Of a stretch of 16,211 nucleotides of DNA, positions 8,824 to 16,211 are shown in pieces. Below the pieces are notes generated by a model. The model searched no databases. It was given only the letters and a program-made list of their open reading frames with translations, and was not told the origin of the DNA. Position 1 is the first letter of the stretch; every line of letters begins with the position of its first letter. A program made the translations under genes and the position numbers. This stretch comes from an uncultured Clostridia bacterium (GTDB taxonomy: Bacteria; Bacillota_A; Clostridia; TANB77; CAG-508). The stretch covers positions 1-16,211 of the forward strand of contig CANQLP010000028.1 in the NCBI GenBank assembly GCA_947624725.1. Direction: 5' to 3'.

Positions 8824-9789
8824 CTAATTTTCATCATCTTTTAAATAATTTTTTACTCTTTCAATCATTTTCTCTTTTGCCTGTTCAAGTGGGAAATGCA
8901 TTGTACAACCAGCAGCTCTCATGTGGCCTCCTCCACCAAATATTGAGCATACATCTGATACATCCACATAATTATTTGAACGAAGAGAAGCTTTAAATCC
9001 ATTATCTACTTCTCTTAAGAAAATAGAAACTTCTACTCCTTCTATGTCTCTTCCCTTTTCAACTAAACCTTCATGGTCTCCCGGTTCTACACCAAACTTT
9101 TCTTCATCCTCTAAAGTCATATATGTAAATACAATTCTACCATTTTCGAAAAATTCTAATCTATCCATAGTAACCTTTGTAAGCTCAAAATTTGCCTTTG
9201 TTTTTGTTTGCAATGTGCGTTTGCAAACATTAGAAAGATTTACCCCAAGTCTTAACATATTAGCTGCTATCTCCAATGTCTCAGTTGTAACTCCTTGATA
9301 CATGAATCCTCCTGTATCTGTTACAATTCCTGTCATTATGCATTCTCCAATGTCCTTGTTAATCTTTATATTCAAATTTGCTAAAACTATCACAAGTATT
9401 TGTGCGCATGCTGGAGATACTGGGTCAACATAGTTATAGTCTGCAAACATAGTATTTGAGCCATGATGATCTATAGAAATCTTCACTTTTGCATTTTCAT
9501 AGTATTCTTCATAGCCTTTCAATCTCTTTGTATCTGTGCAATCTAAGGCGATTCCTAAATCATATGAGAAATTCTGGTCTGCCTCGCTTTTAATTTTATC
9601 TGCACTTGGTAAAAATAGAAATGTTTTAGGAAAACTTGGTATTATAACATCTACTTTTTTACCCATCTGTATAAGTGCATTATACATTGCAAGTGAACTT
9701 CCTACAGCATCCCCATCTGGAGATTCATGAGTTAGTATTACAATGCTTTCAGCTTTTTCTATTTCTTCTTTAATATTATCTAAAGTCAT
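8824..9789 (-). CDS. nrnA: DHH-family phosphoesterase, NrnA-like oligoribonuclease/pAp phosphatase
   Basis: Degrades short RNA oligomers (nanoRNA) and, in characterised relatives, 3'-phosphoadenosine 5'-phosphate. The 321 residues contain the DHH domain, with HESPDGDAVGSS (about 21-32), LDCTDTKR (about 82-89) and IDHHGSNTMFADYNYVD (DHH at about 107-109), followed by the DHHA1 domain ending in the nucleotide-binding GGGGHMRAAGCTM. ATG at 9789 follows GGGGGAAG. Position between rbfA and truB is the usual Gram-positive arrangement. Gene symbol by homology pattern. No in-frame CGG (the two present are ATC GGA-like or CCG GGA, out of phase). Confidence 0.93.
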   Translation of the reverse strand: MTLDNIKEEIEKAESIVILTHESPDGDAVGSSLAMYNALIQMGKKVDVIIPSFPKTFLFLPSADKIKSEADQNFSYDLGIALDCTDTKRLKGYEEYYENAKVKISIDHHGSNTMFADYNYVDPVSPACAQILVIVLANLNIKINKDIGECIMTGIVTDTGGFMYQGVTTETLEIAANMLRLGVNLSNVCKRTLQTKTKANFELTKVTMDRLEFFENGRIVFTYMTLEDEEKFGVEPGDHEGLVEKGRDIEGVEVSIFLREVDNGFKASLRSNNYVDVSDVCSIFGGGGHMRAAGCTMHFPLEQAKEKMIERVKNYLKDDEN

Positions 9790-9828
9790 CTTCTTCCCCC
9801 ATCCAAAATAAATAATTTTACTTTTGTA

Positions 9829-10191
9829 TTAATCCTGTTTTTCAGGTATTATCTCTTTCAAAATTTTGTCAATCCTTGCACCATATTCCATAGAATCATC
9901 TAGTACAAAGACAAGCTCTGGAGTAATTCTTAAATTTATTCTCTTTGCAACTTCAGTTCTTATAAAACCGGCTGACTTTTTTAGTGCCAAAAAAGTTTCT
10001 TTTGTATTTTTTGAATTTAAAATACTAACATAAACCTTTGCATACTTAAAATCAGGTGTAATTCTAGCACGAGTTACACTAATCAATCCCGTTACATTAG
10101 GATTCTTAAGCTCATAACTTATAATATTGCTAATTTCCTTTTTTAGCTCTTCATCAATTCTCTCTAATCGGTTACTATTCTTACCTGGCAT
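9829..10191 (-). CDS. rbfA: 30S ribosome-binding factor A
   Basis: Cold-shock-associated maturation factor for the 30S subunit. The 120 residues begin MPGKNSNRLERIDEELKKEIS and show the KH-type body with GLISVTRARITPDFKYAKVYVSIL, then a C-terminal RITPELVFVLDDSMEYGARID. ATG at 10191 is preferred over an upstream in-frame start at 10242 because it follows GGAG and gives the family start. It overlaps the end of the preceding 61-aa gene by 11 nt, suggesting translational coupling. Confidence 0.95.
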   Translation of the reverse strand: MPGKNSNRLERIDEELKKEISNIISYELKNPNVTGLISVTRARITPDFKYAKVYVSILNSKNTKETFLALKKSAGFIRTEVAKRINLRITPELVFVLDDSMEYGARIDKILKEIIPEKQD

Positions 10192-10366
10192 CCCTTGTAT
10201 CTCCTTTTTCTTCAGAAATAGGTCCTCTCTTAAGTGTTGCATACTTACGACCTAATCTTTTTTTAACTCTTTCTTTTCTAATTTCATCAGGATTATTTGC
10301 TTTATCCTTGCTTATTTCTACATGCAATCTTTCATAAAACGCTTTCTTAATATCTGAACTGTTCAT
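10181..10366 (-). CDS. Small basic protein of unknown function, 61 aa, between infB and rbfA
   Basis: Runs MNSSDIKKAFYERLHVEISK to GPISEEKGDTRDAR, rich in Lys, Arg and Glu, with no membrane helix or cysteines. The ATG at 10366 follows GGAAG 22 nt after infB, and the stop overlaps the rbfA start. A longer in-frame start at 10477 would lie inside infB and is unlikely. The slot is occupied by YlxP (DUF503) in Bacillus, but this sequence is shorter and does not look like it. Its charge and position suggest an RNA- or ribosome-associated role, which is inference only. Confidence 0.65.
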   Translation of the reverse strand: MNSSDIKKAFYERLHVEISKDKANNPDEIRKERVKKRLGRKYATLKRGPISEEKGDTRDAR

Positions 10367-10388
10367 ATTTTCTTTACTTCCTTTCTTA

Positions 10389-13280
10389 CTACTTTTTAAC
10401 CTCTTCCATAATGAATACCTCCAAATTATCTCCCTCTTGTATATCATTAAAGTCCTCAATTTGAAGTCCACATTCATATCCGGCAGCTACTTCTTTTGCA
10501 TCATCTTTAAATCTCTTAAGTGATTTTAATGTTCCCTCATGAATTACTACATTATTTCTTATAACTCTAACCTTTGCATTTCTTGTAACTTTTCCGTCTA
10601 ATACATAGCATCCTGCAATTGTTCCTAGATTGCTAACTTTAAATGTTTGTCTTATTTCAGCATTTCCAATTACTTTTTCTTCAAATGTAGGTGCAAGCAT
10701 TCCTTTCATTGCAGCTTCTACATCCTCAATTGCTTTATATATTACAGAATATTGCTTAATTTCTATTTCTTCCTTTTTAGCCATTTCTTTTGCCATAGGT
10801 TCTGGTCTTACATTAAATGCAATGATAATTGCGTTTGCAACTTTTGCAAGTGTTACATCAGATTCTGTAACTCCACCAACATTTGAGTGTATAACTTTTA
10901 CCTTAACTTCATCATTTGAAATTTTCTCTAAGCTATCTGTTACAGCCTCTACTGAACCTTGAACATCTGCTTTTACAATCAAGTTCAATTGTTTTAATTT
11001 ATTGCTTTCTATTTGTGAGAATATATCATTTAAGCTAATCTTAGACATTGCATTAATAGATTTTTCTCTTTCTTGGCGTTTTCTCTTTTCTATTAAGTGT
11101 TTTGCAGTTTTTTCATCCTCAACTTCATAGAATGTCTCTCCTGCTTCTGGTACTTCTGTAAGTCCTGTAATTTCTACTGGTGTAGAAGGTCCAGCTTTTT
11201 TAACCTTTTTACCTTTATCATTAACCATTGCTCTGATTCTACCAATAACAGAACCTACAACAATTGTATCTCCAGTATCAAGAGTTCCTCTTTGAACAAG
11301 CATTGTTGCAATAGGTCCTCTTGTTTTATCAAGTCTTGCTTCTATTACGACACCCTTTGCTTGTTTATTTGGATTTGCCTTTAATTCCTGAACATCTGCA
11401 ACAAGTAGTACCATCTCAAGAAGTCCTTCAATATTTATTCTCTTTTTAGCAGAAATCTCAACAAATACTGTATCTCCACCCCACTCTTCAGGAACTAAAT
11501 CATATTTCATAAGCTCTTGTTTTACTTTTTCTGGGTTTGCACCTTCAACATCTATCTTGTTAATTGCTACAATTATTGGAACTCCTGCATTTTTTGCATG
11601 ATTTATAGCTTCAACTGTTTGAGGCATAACCCCATCATTTGCTGCAACAACTAGGATTGCTATATCTGTAACTTGTGCTCCTCTGGCTCTCATTGCTGTA
11701 AATGCTTCATGTCCTGGTGTGTCTAGGAAGGTTATTTCTCTTCCATTTACTTCAACTTTATAAGCACCAATGTGCTGTGTAATTCCACCTGCTTCTCCTT
11801 CTATTACATTAGTAGATCTAACTGCATCTAGAAGTGATGTTTTACCATGGTCTACATGTCCCATAACAACAACAACTGGTGGTCTTGGTTTTAAATCCTC
11901 TGGTTTATCATCTGACTCATCAAATAATATATCTTCTTCTGTAACAACTTCCTTCTTAATTGCAGTAATTCCAAAATCTTGTGCAATAAGATAAGCTGTA
12001 TCAAAATCAATATCATTATTTAGATTTGCCATAATTCCATAATCCAATAGTTTTTTGATAATATCTCCAGTTGTCTTCTTCATTTCTTGTGCTAAATCTT
12101 TTACAGTTATAGATTCTGGAATTGTAATTTCTGTAAGTTTAAATATTTTTTGTTTTGTTCTTTCTTCTGGTTGTACTGCCTTTTTCTTTCCTTTTTTACC
12201 TCTTACTGTAGTTAAATCATAGTAATCAAGCATTCCGCCATCATCATCTGAGAACATATTAGAAAGTCTATTTTCCTGTTTTAGATTTCTAAGTTTTCCT
12301 GAATCAAATTCATCCTCTCTAAAAGATCTAGAATTTTTCTTTTGCCTTGCTTCGTCAGATGAATTAGAATTTCTATTCATATTCTTTTGGCTAAATTTAT
12401 TTCTATTATATTCGCGTGTAAGGTCTTTTTCTCCAAGGTCTTGAGCCATAATATTTTTAATGTTCTTTTCGATTCCTTTTTCATCTAACATTCTGTTATT
12501 ATTTTTATAGGCATTATTATTTCCTTGGAAATTTCTCTTTCCTTGACTAAATCTATTATCTCTATCTCCACTGCGTCTATCATTCCTAAAATCTCTATCG
12601 TTTCTGTTATCTCTATTATCCCTATTAAATTTATTTCCTTGTCTATTATCTCTATTATTGTCTCCGAAATTCTTTTTATAATTATTGTCAAATCTTGGTT
12701 TATTTCCAAAATCTCTATTTTCTTGGCGTTTATTCTCATAATTATTTGTATGAGTATTTTCTGCTTCTTTATTTGTAGGCTCTTCTACTACTTTTTCCTC
12801 TGGAGAATCTATCTTTTCCTCTTTTACTTTTTCTTCCTGTTTTTTTACTTCCTCTTTTTTAGGTTTAGCAGGGATTCCAAATAGTTCGCTTGCAGTCATA
12901 GGTTTAGATGGTTTATTTCTATAAACTATATTATATTCTTGGTTTTTCTTTCTCTCAACAAAACCAACATCTTTTCTTGAAGAAGCTGCATTTCTTGCCT
13001 TCTTTTCCTCTTCTCTTTTTGCAATTTCTTCATCAGAAATAATAACCTGGCGTCTAATTATAACAGGTGTACTATTATTCTTTTCTTGTTTTGCTTTCTC
13101 TTTACCTTGCTTATCTTGTTTCATTTTTGCAATTTCCTTTTCAATTTTGTTTGCTTCTTCCTCTTCAATCATACTCAAATGACTTTTTACTAAAATATCT
13201 AGTTTTGTCGCTATATCCATTATTTCCTTACTAGATTTATTTAATTTTTTTGCTAATTCATGCACCTTTATTTTTGCCAT
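10389..13280 (-). CDS. infB: Translation initiation factor IF-2
   Basis: GTPase that delivers initiator fMet-tRNA to the 30S subunit and joins subunits. The 963 residues run as follows: [17 protein letters not shown], a short IF2N-type fold; a long Lys/Glu-rich linker; an Asn/Arg/Asp-rich low-complexity region (roughly residues 180-270, repeats of NRDNR type); a second IF2N domain ([18 protein letters not shown]); the G domain near residue 473 with [19 protein letters not shown] and INKID; then domains II, III and C2. I prefer the ATG at 13280 over an in-frame GTG at 13292, because the GTG is part of the GGGGGTGG ribosome site and MAKIKVHEL is the family start. Overlaps the L7Ae gene end. No in-frame CGG across nearly 3 kb. 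Confidence 0.97.
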   Translation of the reverse strand: MAKIKVHELAKKLNKSSKEIMDIATKLDILVKSHLSMIEEEEANKIEKEIAKMKQDKQGKEKAKQEKNNSTPVIIRRQVIISDEEIAKREEEKKARNAASSRKDVGFVERKKNQEYNIVYRNKPSKPMTASELFGIPAKPKKEEVKKQEEKVKEEKIDSPEEKVVEEPTNKEAENTHTNNYENKRQENRDFGNKPRFDNNYKKNFGDNNRDNRQGNKFNRDNRDNRNDRDFRNDRRSGDRDNRFSQGKRNFQGNNNAYKNNNRMLDEKGIEKNIKNIMAQDLGEKDLTREYNRNKFSQKNMNRNSNSSDEARQKKNSRSFREDEFDSGKLRNLKQENRLSNMFSDDDGGMLDYYDLTTVRGKKGKKKAVQPEERTKQKIFKLTEITIPESITVKDLAQEMKKTTGDIIKKLLDYGIMANLNNDIDFDTAYLIAQDFGITAIKKEVVTEEDILFDESDDKPEDLKPRPPVVVVMGHVDHGKTSLLDAVRSTNVIEGEAGGITQHIGAYKVEVNGREITFLDTPGHEAFTAMRARGAQVTDIAILVVAANDGVMPQTVEAINHAKNAGVPIIVAINKIDVEGANPEKVKQELMKYDLVPEEWGGDTVFVEISAKKRINIEGLLEMVLLVADVQELKANPNKQAKGVVIEARLDKTRGPIATMLVQRGTLDTGDTIVVGSVIGRIRAMVNDKGKKVKKAGPSTPVEITGLTEVPEAGETFYEVEDEKTAKHLIEKRKRQEREKSINAMSKISLNDIFSQIESNKLKQLNLIVKADVQGSVEAVTDSLEKISNDEVKVKVIHSNVGGVTESDVTLAKVANAIIIAFNVRPEPMAKEMAKKEEIEIKQYSVIYKAIEDVEAAMKGMLAPTFEEKVIGNAEIRQTFKVSNLGTIAGCYVLDGKVTRNAKVRVIRNNVVIHEGTLKSLKRFKDDAKEVAAGYECGLQIEDFNDIQEGDNLEVFIMEEVKK

Positions 13281-13604
13281 AGCACAAACCACCCCCGATT
13301 ACTTTTTTCTAGTATTCCTTCAGAAAAATTTTTATCTATTATACTGATTATTGCTTTATTTTTTTTGCCAATTGCAAGACTTAATTCTTCTATTGTACTT
13401 AATTCTATTACATTTACTCCGTATTTAGTACAAACATATATTATGTTTTTCTTAGATTTTTCTGATGTATCTTTTGCTACAATAACCAATTTTGCTTTGG
13501 ATTTCTTTACTTCTTCGCAAACAGCCTGCATCCCTGAAACTACTTTTCCGAGATTTTGCTGCAAGTCCAATCAATCCTAAAACCTTATCACTCGAATTTG
13601 TCAA
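13258..13604 (-). CDS. L7Ae/YlxQ-type ribosomal-like protein, needs +1 skip(s)
   Basis: K-turn RNA-binding protein of the L7Ae family, the usual gene between rnpM and infB. A TTG at 13604, preceded by AGAGGTG and overlapping the rnpM stop, opens [18 protein letters not shown]. An in-frame CGG at 13550 then needs a one-base skip to give G19[20 protein letters not shown], matching the family start LLGLARRAGKLVSG. Without the skip, the first 18 residues including the conserved LIGLA segment would be lost and translation would have to begin internally at MDLQQN without a ribosome site. A second CGG at 13297 precedes the end: if skipped, the protein ends [14 protein letters not shown] at 13258 (114 aa); if read as Arg, it ends [11 protein letters not shown] at 13268 (111 aa). 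The first resembles Gly-rich family tails more, but this is undecided. Overlaps the infB start either way. Confidence 0.8.
13295..13297 (-). other. In-frame CGG at the L7Ae 3' end, ambiguous skip site
   Basis: AAT CGG GGG TGG: the CGG merges with the GGGGGTGG ribosome site of infB. Skipping moves the stop from 13268 to 13258, both beyond the infB ATG at 13280. The only in-frame CGG where plain Arg reading is also tenable. Confidence 0.4.
13548..13550 (-). other. In-frame CGG, proposed +1 skip site (L7Ae)
   Basis: TCT CGG AAA is read as TCT, skip C (13550), GGA AAA, joining LIGLAAKS to GKVVSGMQ. Confidence 0.8.
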
Positions 13605-13854
13605 ATATCACACCTCTTATTTCTTCATACTCACTATTTGAAATATTTGTCTTTAAAGCAACTTTTAATCTATTCTTTTTAATTACCTTTTCAAAACATT
13701 CTTTATTGGAACAAATATATGCTCCTCTACCTTCTAATCTTTGCTCAAAATCAACTTTTATCTCTCCATTTTTATTTCTTACAATGCGTATAAGTTTTCC
13801 CTTGTCGTTTTTTTCTCTGCAACCTATGCAAGTACGAATTAATTTTTTACTCAA
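13588..13854 (-). CDS. rnpM: YlxR/RnpM-family RNA-binding protein
   Basis: Small nucleic-acid-binding protein of the YlxR family, reported to modulate RNase P in Bacillus. The 88 residues show the family signature RTCIGCREKNDKGKLIRIV, then EGRGAYICSNKECFEKVIKK, with cysteines at CIGC and CSNKEC, followed by a basic helix. The start is TTG at 13854, three nt after the nusA stop, with GGGAG inside the nusA tail. The stop overlaps the TTG of the L7Ae gene, so the three genes are probably translationally coupled. Confidence 0.93.
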   Translation of the reverse strand: MSKKLIRTCIGCREKNDKGKLIRIVRNKNGEIKVDFEQRLEGRGAYICSNKECFEKVIKKNRLKVALKTNISNSEYEEIRGVIFDKFE

Positions 13855-13856
13855 GA

Positions 13857-15002
13857 TTACTCTCCCTCTTCATCTAATTTAACTTGAACTTCACTCTCTT
13901 GTTCAGTTTTTTCTGTTTCCTCATTTGCCTCTTCTTGCATTTTAGCAAGCATTTCTCTAAATTGAGTTTCTGATTTAATATCTATCTTCCAACCTGTAAG
14001 TTTTGCAGCAAGTCTTGCATTTTGTCCAGATTTTCCAATTGCAAGAGATAATTGATCATCTGGTACTATTACTCTTGCTGAAGTTTCTTCCTCGTTTATA
14101 TCAACTGCTAAAACTTTTGCTGGAAGCAAAGCTGATGATATAAATATACTTGGATCTTCATCCCATTCTATTACATCAATTTTCTCTCCACTTAGCTCAT
14201 TAATTATATTTTGTATTCTGACACCCTTTTGTCCTACACAAGAACCAACTGGATCAATATTTTCGTTTTGTGCAGAAACAGCAACTTTACATCTGCTTCC
14301 TGGATCTCTTGATACACTCTTTACTTCGATTAATCCTTCATATATTTCAGGAATTTCAAACTCAAATAACTTTTTAACAAAATCCCCTGCACTTCTTGAA
14401 ACAATAACTTGTGGTGTTCCTTTATTTCCTCTCACAACATCTAATACATAAGCCTTTACTTTATCATTTACTTTGTATTTCTCTGTTGGTATTTGTTCTT
14501 TTATTGGCATTATTCCTTCTAATTTTCCAAGATCTAATACTATCGTTCCTGTGTCTGCTTTCTGTACTATTCCAGATACAATTTCACCTTTTCTATCATT
14601 AAATTCACTAAATACTATGTCTCTTTCTGCTTCTCTTAATTTTTGAATTATTACTTGTTTTGCAGTTTGTGCTGCAATTCTACCAAAATTTCTAGGATTT
14701 ATCTCAACATCAAGAGTATCTCCAACAGAAAGTTGTTTATTTACCTTATTAGCTTCTTCTTTAGAAATTTGTAATACTGGATTTTCTACAACTTCTACTA
14801 TTTCTTTTACTGAATAAATATGTGTTTCTCCTGTTACTCTGTCTAACACAACTTTGACATTCTCACTATCTTTATAATTATTTTTATATGCAGTAATAAG
14901 AGCACTTTCTATTTGCTCCATTAAATATTCCTTTTTTATTCCTCTTTCTTTTTCTAGCTCTATTAAAGCTATCTCTAACTCTTTATTATCTATTGCTTTC
15001 AT
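13857..15002 (-). CDS. nusA: Transcription termination/antitermination factor NusA
   Basis: RNA polymerase-associated factor for pausing, termination and antitermination. The 381 residues carry the N-terminal polymerase-binding domain (ELEKERGIKKEYLMEQIESA), an S1 domain around 135-200 (GEIVSGIVQKADTGTIVLDL), and two KH domains, seen as SCVGQKGVRIQNIINEL and SLAIGKSGQNARLAAKLTGW, ending in an acidic Glu-rich tail. This is the short Gram-positive form without the C-terminal acidic repeats of Escherichia coli. ATG at 15002 follows AGGTAGGA, 22 nt after rimP. No in-frame CGG. Confidence 0.97.
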   Translation of the reverse strand: MKAIDNKELEIALIELEKERGIKKEYLMEQIESALITAYKNNYKDSENVKVVLDRVTGETHIYSVKEIVEVVENPVLQISKEEANKVNKQLSVGDTLDVEINPRNFGRIAAQTAKQVIIQKLREAERDIVFSEFNDRKGEIVSGIVQKADTGTIVLDLGKLEGIMPIKEQIPTEKYKVNDKVKAYVLDVVRGNKGTPQVIVSRSAGDFVKKLFEFEIPEIYEGLIEVKSVSRDPGSRCKVAVSAQNENIDPVGSCVGQKGVRIQNIINELSGEKIDVIEWDEDPSIFISSALLPAKVLAVDINEEETSARVIVPDDQLSLAIGKSGQNARLAAKLTGWKIDIKSETQFREMLAKMQEEANEETEKTEQESEVQVKLDEEGE

Positions 15003-15024
15003 TTTTCTTTTTTCCTACCTTTCT

Positions 15025-15486
15025 TTACCAATTATATTTTGTTTTAATTTGTGATATCTGTTTTCGCTCTATGCTCTTTTCTTCTGAATTTATAGTGATA
15101 TATATCTTTTCTTCATCAAAGTTTGTAAGAATTCCAGATAATTCTTTCTTCCCATCTAATGATTTAAATAACTTTATTTCAATTTCCTTGCCTATGTTAT
15201 CTTTAAAATGTGCATCTTTCTTAAGTATTCTCTCGATTCCTGGAGAAGATACCTCTAAAAAGTATTCATTTTTAATGTAATCTGCTTTGTCTAATATATC
15301 ATTAATAGCATTTGTAACATTTTCACAATCTTCTACTGTTATTCCTTGCTCTCCATCTCTATCAATATATATTCTTAAGAAATAATCTTTTCCTTCTTTT
15401 GCATATTCCACATCATATAGCTTAAGTCCTAAGGATTCAATTTCTTTTTTGACAAGGCTTTCTACCTTTTCTTCAATATTTGCCAT
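15025..15486 (-). CDS. rimP: Ribosome maturation factor RimP
   Basis: Needed for 30S subunit maturation. The 153 residues begin MANIEEKVESLVKKEIESLGLKL and contain YFLRIYIDRDG and ITVEDCENVTNAI, the central EVSSPGIERIL motif typical of the family, and a C-terminal SH3-like domain. ATG at 15486 follows AGGAAGGA. First gene of the operon, 101 nt downstream of a promoter with consensus hexamers. Confidence 0.96.
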   Translation of the reverse strand: MANIEEKVESLVKKEIESLGLKLYDVEYAKEGKDYFLRIYIDRDGEQGITVEDCENVTNAINDILDKADYIKNEYFLEVSSPGIERILKKDAHFKDNIGKEIEIKLFKSLDGKKELSGILTNFDEEKIYITINSEEKSIERKQISQIKTKYNW

Positions 15487-15538
15487 AACAATTTTATGTC
15501 CTTCCTATAAGTTATTTAATCCCTTATATTATACATAA

Positions 15539-15561
15539 AGAGTGGAATTTGATTCCACTCT
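15539..15561 (-). repeat. Perfect 10-bp inverted repeat in the rimP leader
   Basis: AGAGTGGAAT (15539-15548) pairs with 15552-15561 around a 3-nt loop. It lies between the expected transcription start (near 15580) and rimP. With only CTTTATG following on the minus strand it is a weak terminator at best; an operator or attenuator is equally possible. Confidence 0.55.
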
Positions 15562-15586
15562 TCTAGTCTCATATTTTGCATATGTA

Positions 15587-15615
15587 ATTATACAATCTTT
15601 TTTTTCACTTGTCAA
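15587..15615 (-). promoter_or_regulatory. Consensus promoter of the rimP-nusA-infB operon
   Basis: Minus-strand TTGACA (15615-15610), 17 nt, TATAAT (15592-15587). Both hexamers match the housekeeping consensus perfectly. Confidence 0.82.
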
Positions 15616-15664
15616 GCCTTTTTCGTGAATTTCCGTAAGGAAAATTGGATTTTTGTATTTTGTG

Positions 15665-16210
15665 TTATGGATTATGAGTTTGTGATGAGCCACAGTCTCT
15701 GTTATGGGTAGCACAGTAGTAGTGGCCTGATGTGTTGCCGTGTGAGCATTTATTAACAGTTATATTGAAAGTAGTAAGGCCTGAATTCAGTCCTTTCCCT
15801 CCACACAAACCACAAGTGTCGGTTCGACCTGTCTCACTTGTAACTCTTAGCTGAGTATAATTTGCCTTTATTAAAGCACCGTACTGGTTATAATGCGATT
15901 GACACAAGTTATATGCTGTTTCATGAGTTCCATATTTGGCTATGACATCGATAGCTTTGTATGCAGTTTCTTTGCAAGAACCTATCGTGCATGTCCCATA
16001 ACCGGATTCTTCCCTTACAGAAACTGGTTGGAGGGATTCGAGCACCATATTCGGGTAGTCGTAATGTACCCAGCTATTGCTGTATATACTCCAATCACAG
16101 CGAGGGCAACGAATAGCAACCGTACTTGTTCCGTTACACCATTTTGCATCTCCACAAGGTACTTTTGTACCATTACAAGTACCTGAACATGAGCCGTTAT
16201 ATGGATCCTT
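15665..16210 (-). CDS. Cys/His-rich protein of unknown function, 3' part
   Basis: The last 181 residues of a longer protein; the start lies beyond the window and the frame is open to its edge. I do not recognise it. It has many paired cysteines: CSGTC, IRCPRCDWSIY, CTIGSC, CGLCGGKGL (a CxxCxGxG-like pair), KCSHGNTSGHYYCATH and RDCGSS. CPRC and CGLC suggest zinc-ribbon-like folds, or disulfides if exported. LCQSHYNQYG and YYCATHNRDCG may be diverged copies of one motif. Many Ser, Thr, Asn, Gly and Tyr residues give it the look of a secreted or surface protein. GC is visibly higher than in the neighbours, and Arg is spelled CGT, CGC and CGA as well as AGG, suggesting a foreign or recently acquired gene. 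No in-frame CGG. No strong terminator before the rimP promoter. Confidence 0.65.
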   Translation of the reverse strand, partial: KDPYNGSCSGTCNGTKVPCGDAKWCNGTSTVAIRCPRCDWSIYSNSWVHYDYPNMVLESLQPVSVREESGYGTCTIGSCKETAYKAIDVIAKYGTHETAYNLCQSHYNQYGALIKANYTQLRVTSETGRTDTCGLCGGKGLNSGLTTFNITVNKCSHGNTSGHYYCATHNRDCGSSQTHNP

Positions 16211-16211
16211 T

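Noticed and set aside
12485..12884. Long frames antisense or out of frame within infB
   Set aside because: They arise from the repetitive Asn/Arg/Asp-coding region of IF-2 and have no ribosome sites or recognisable product.
15628..15643. TTTCC-GTAA-GGAAA hairpin as terminator of the Cys-rich gene
   Set aside because: The stem is only five base pairs and no T-run follows on the minus strand.

Overview
The window is an AT-rich chromosomal segment of a Bacillota bacterium, most likely an uncultured Clostridia-type lineage. I infer this from the low GC, strong AGGAGG-type ribosome sites, the classic Gram-positive gene order rimP-nusA-rnpM-L7Ae-infB-rbfA-nrnA-truB, and a pilin-like gene with a long Ile/Val/Leu segment. 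Every gene I can support lies on the minus strand, so transcription runs from high to low coordinates.

Layout in transcription order. (1) 16210-15665: the 3' part of a Cys-rich protein whose base composition differs from its neighbours. (2) 15615-7918: a promoter with consensus hexamers and a translation/transcription-factor operon (rimP, nusA, rnpM, an L7Ae-type protein, infB, a 61-aa unknown, rbfA, nrnA, truB). (3) 7863-7527: a monocistronic 64-aa unknown with its own promoter, a 14-bp palindrome and a terminator. (4) 7496-734: a lower-glycolysis operon (gap, pgk, tpiA, gpmI, a YezG/DUF600-like protein, eno) ending in a clear terminator. (5) 646-1: a consensus promoter, a leader of about 400 nt with hairpins and a (TG)12 tract, and the start of a prepilin-like gene that runs off the window.

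The outstanding observation is a recurrent +1 recoding signal. Four genes (the prepilin, gpmI, truB, L7Ae) look broken if read conventionally, but each is restored when one C is skipped at an in-frame CGG codon so that the next bases are read as a GGN glycine codon. I count ten in-frame CGG codons in the supported genes. Nine need this skip to give a full-length, family-like protein; the tenth, at the end of the L7Ae gene, is ambiguous. I find none that must be read as arginine. About 27 further CGG trinucleotides lie out of frame (as in GAC GGA) and cause no disturbance. Applying the rule gives a 511-aa GpmI with its catalytic Ser at exactly residue 62, a 294-aa TruB, and a prepilin whose cleavage-site glycine is the recoded residue. 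Because the skips respect codon phase, random error or gene decay explains them poorly. A quadruplet CGGN-reading glycine tRNA, or an unassigned/hungry CGG codon followed by out-of-frame Gly-tRNA entry, would explain them.

Functionally the window pairs core translation factors with the triose-phosphate half of glycolysis. Both modules contain genes that depend on the proposed recoding (L7Ae and truB; gpmI), while gap, pgk, tpiA, eno, nusA and infB have no in-frame CGG at all.
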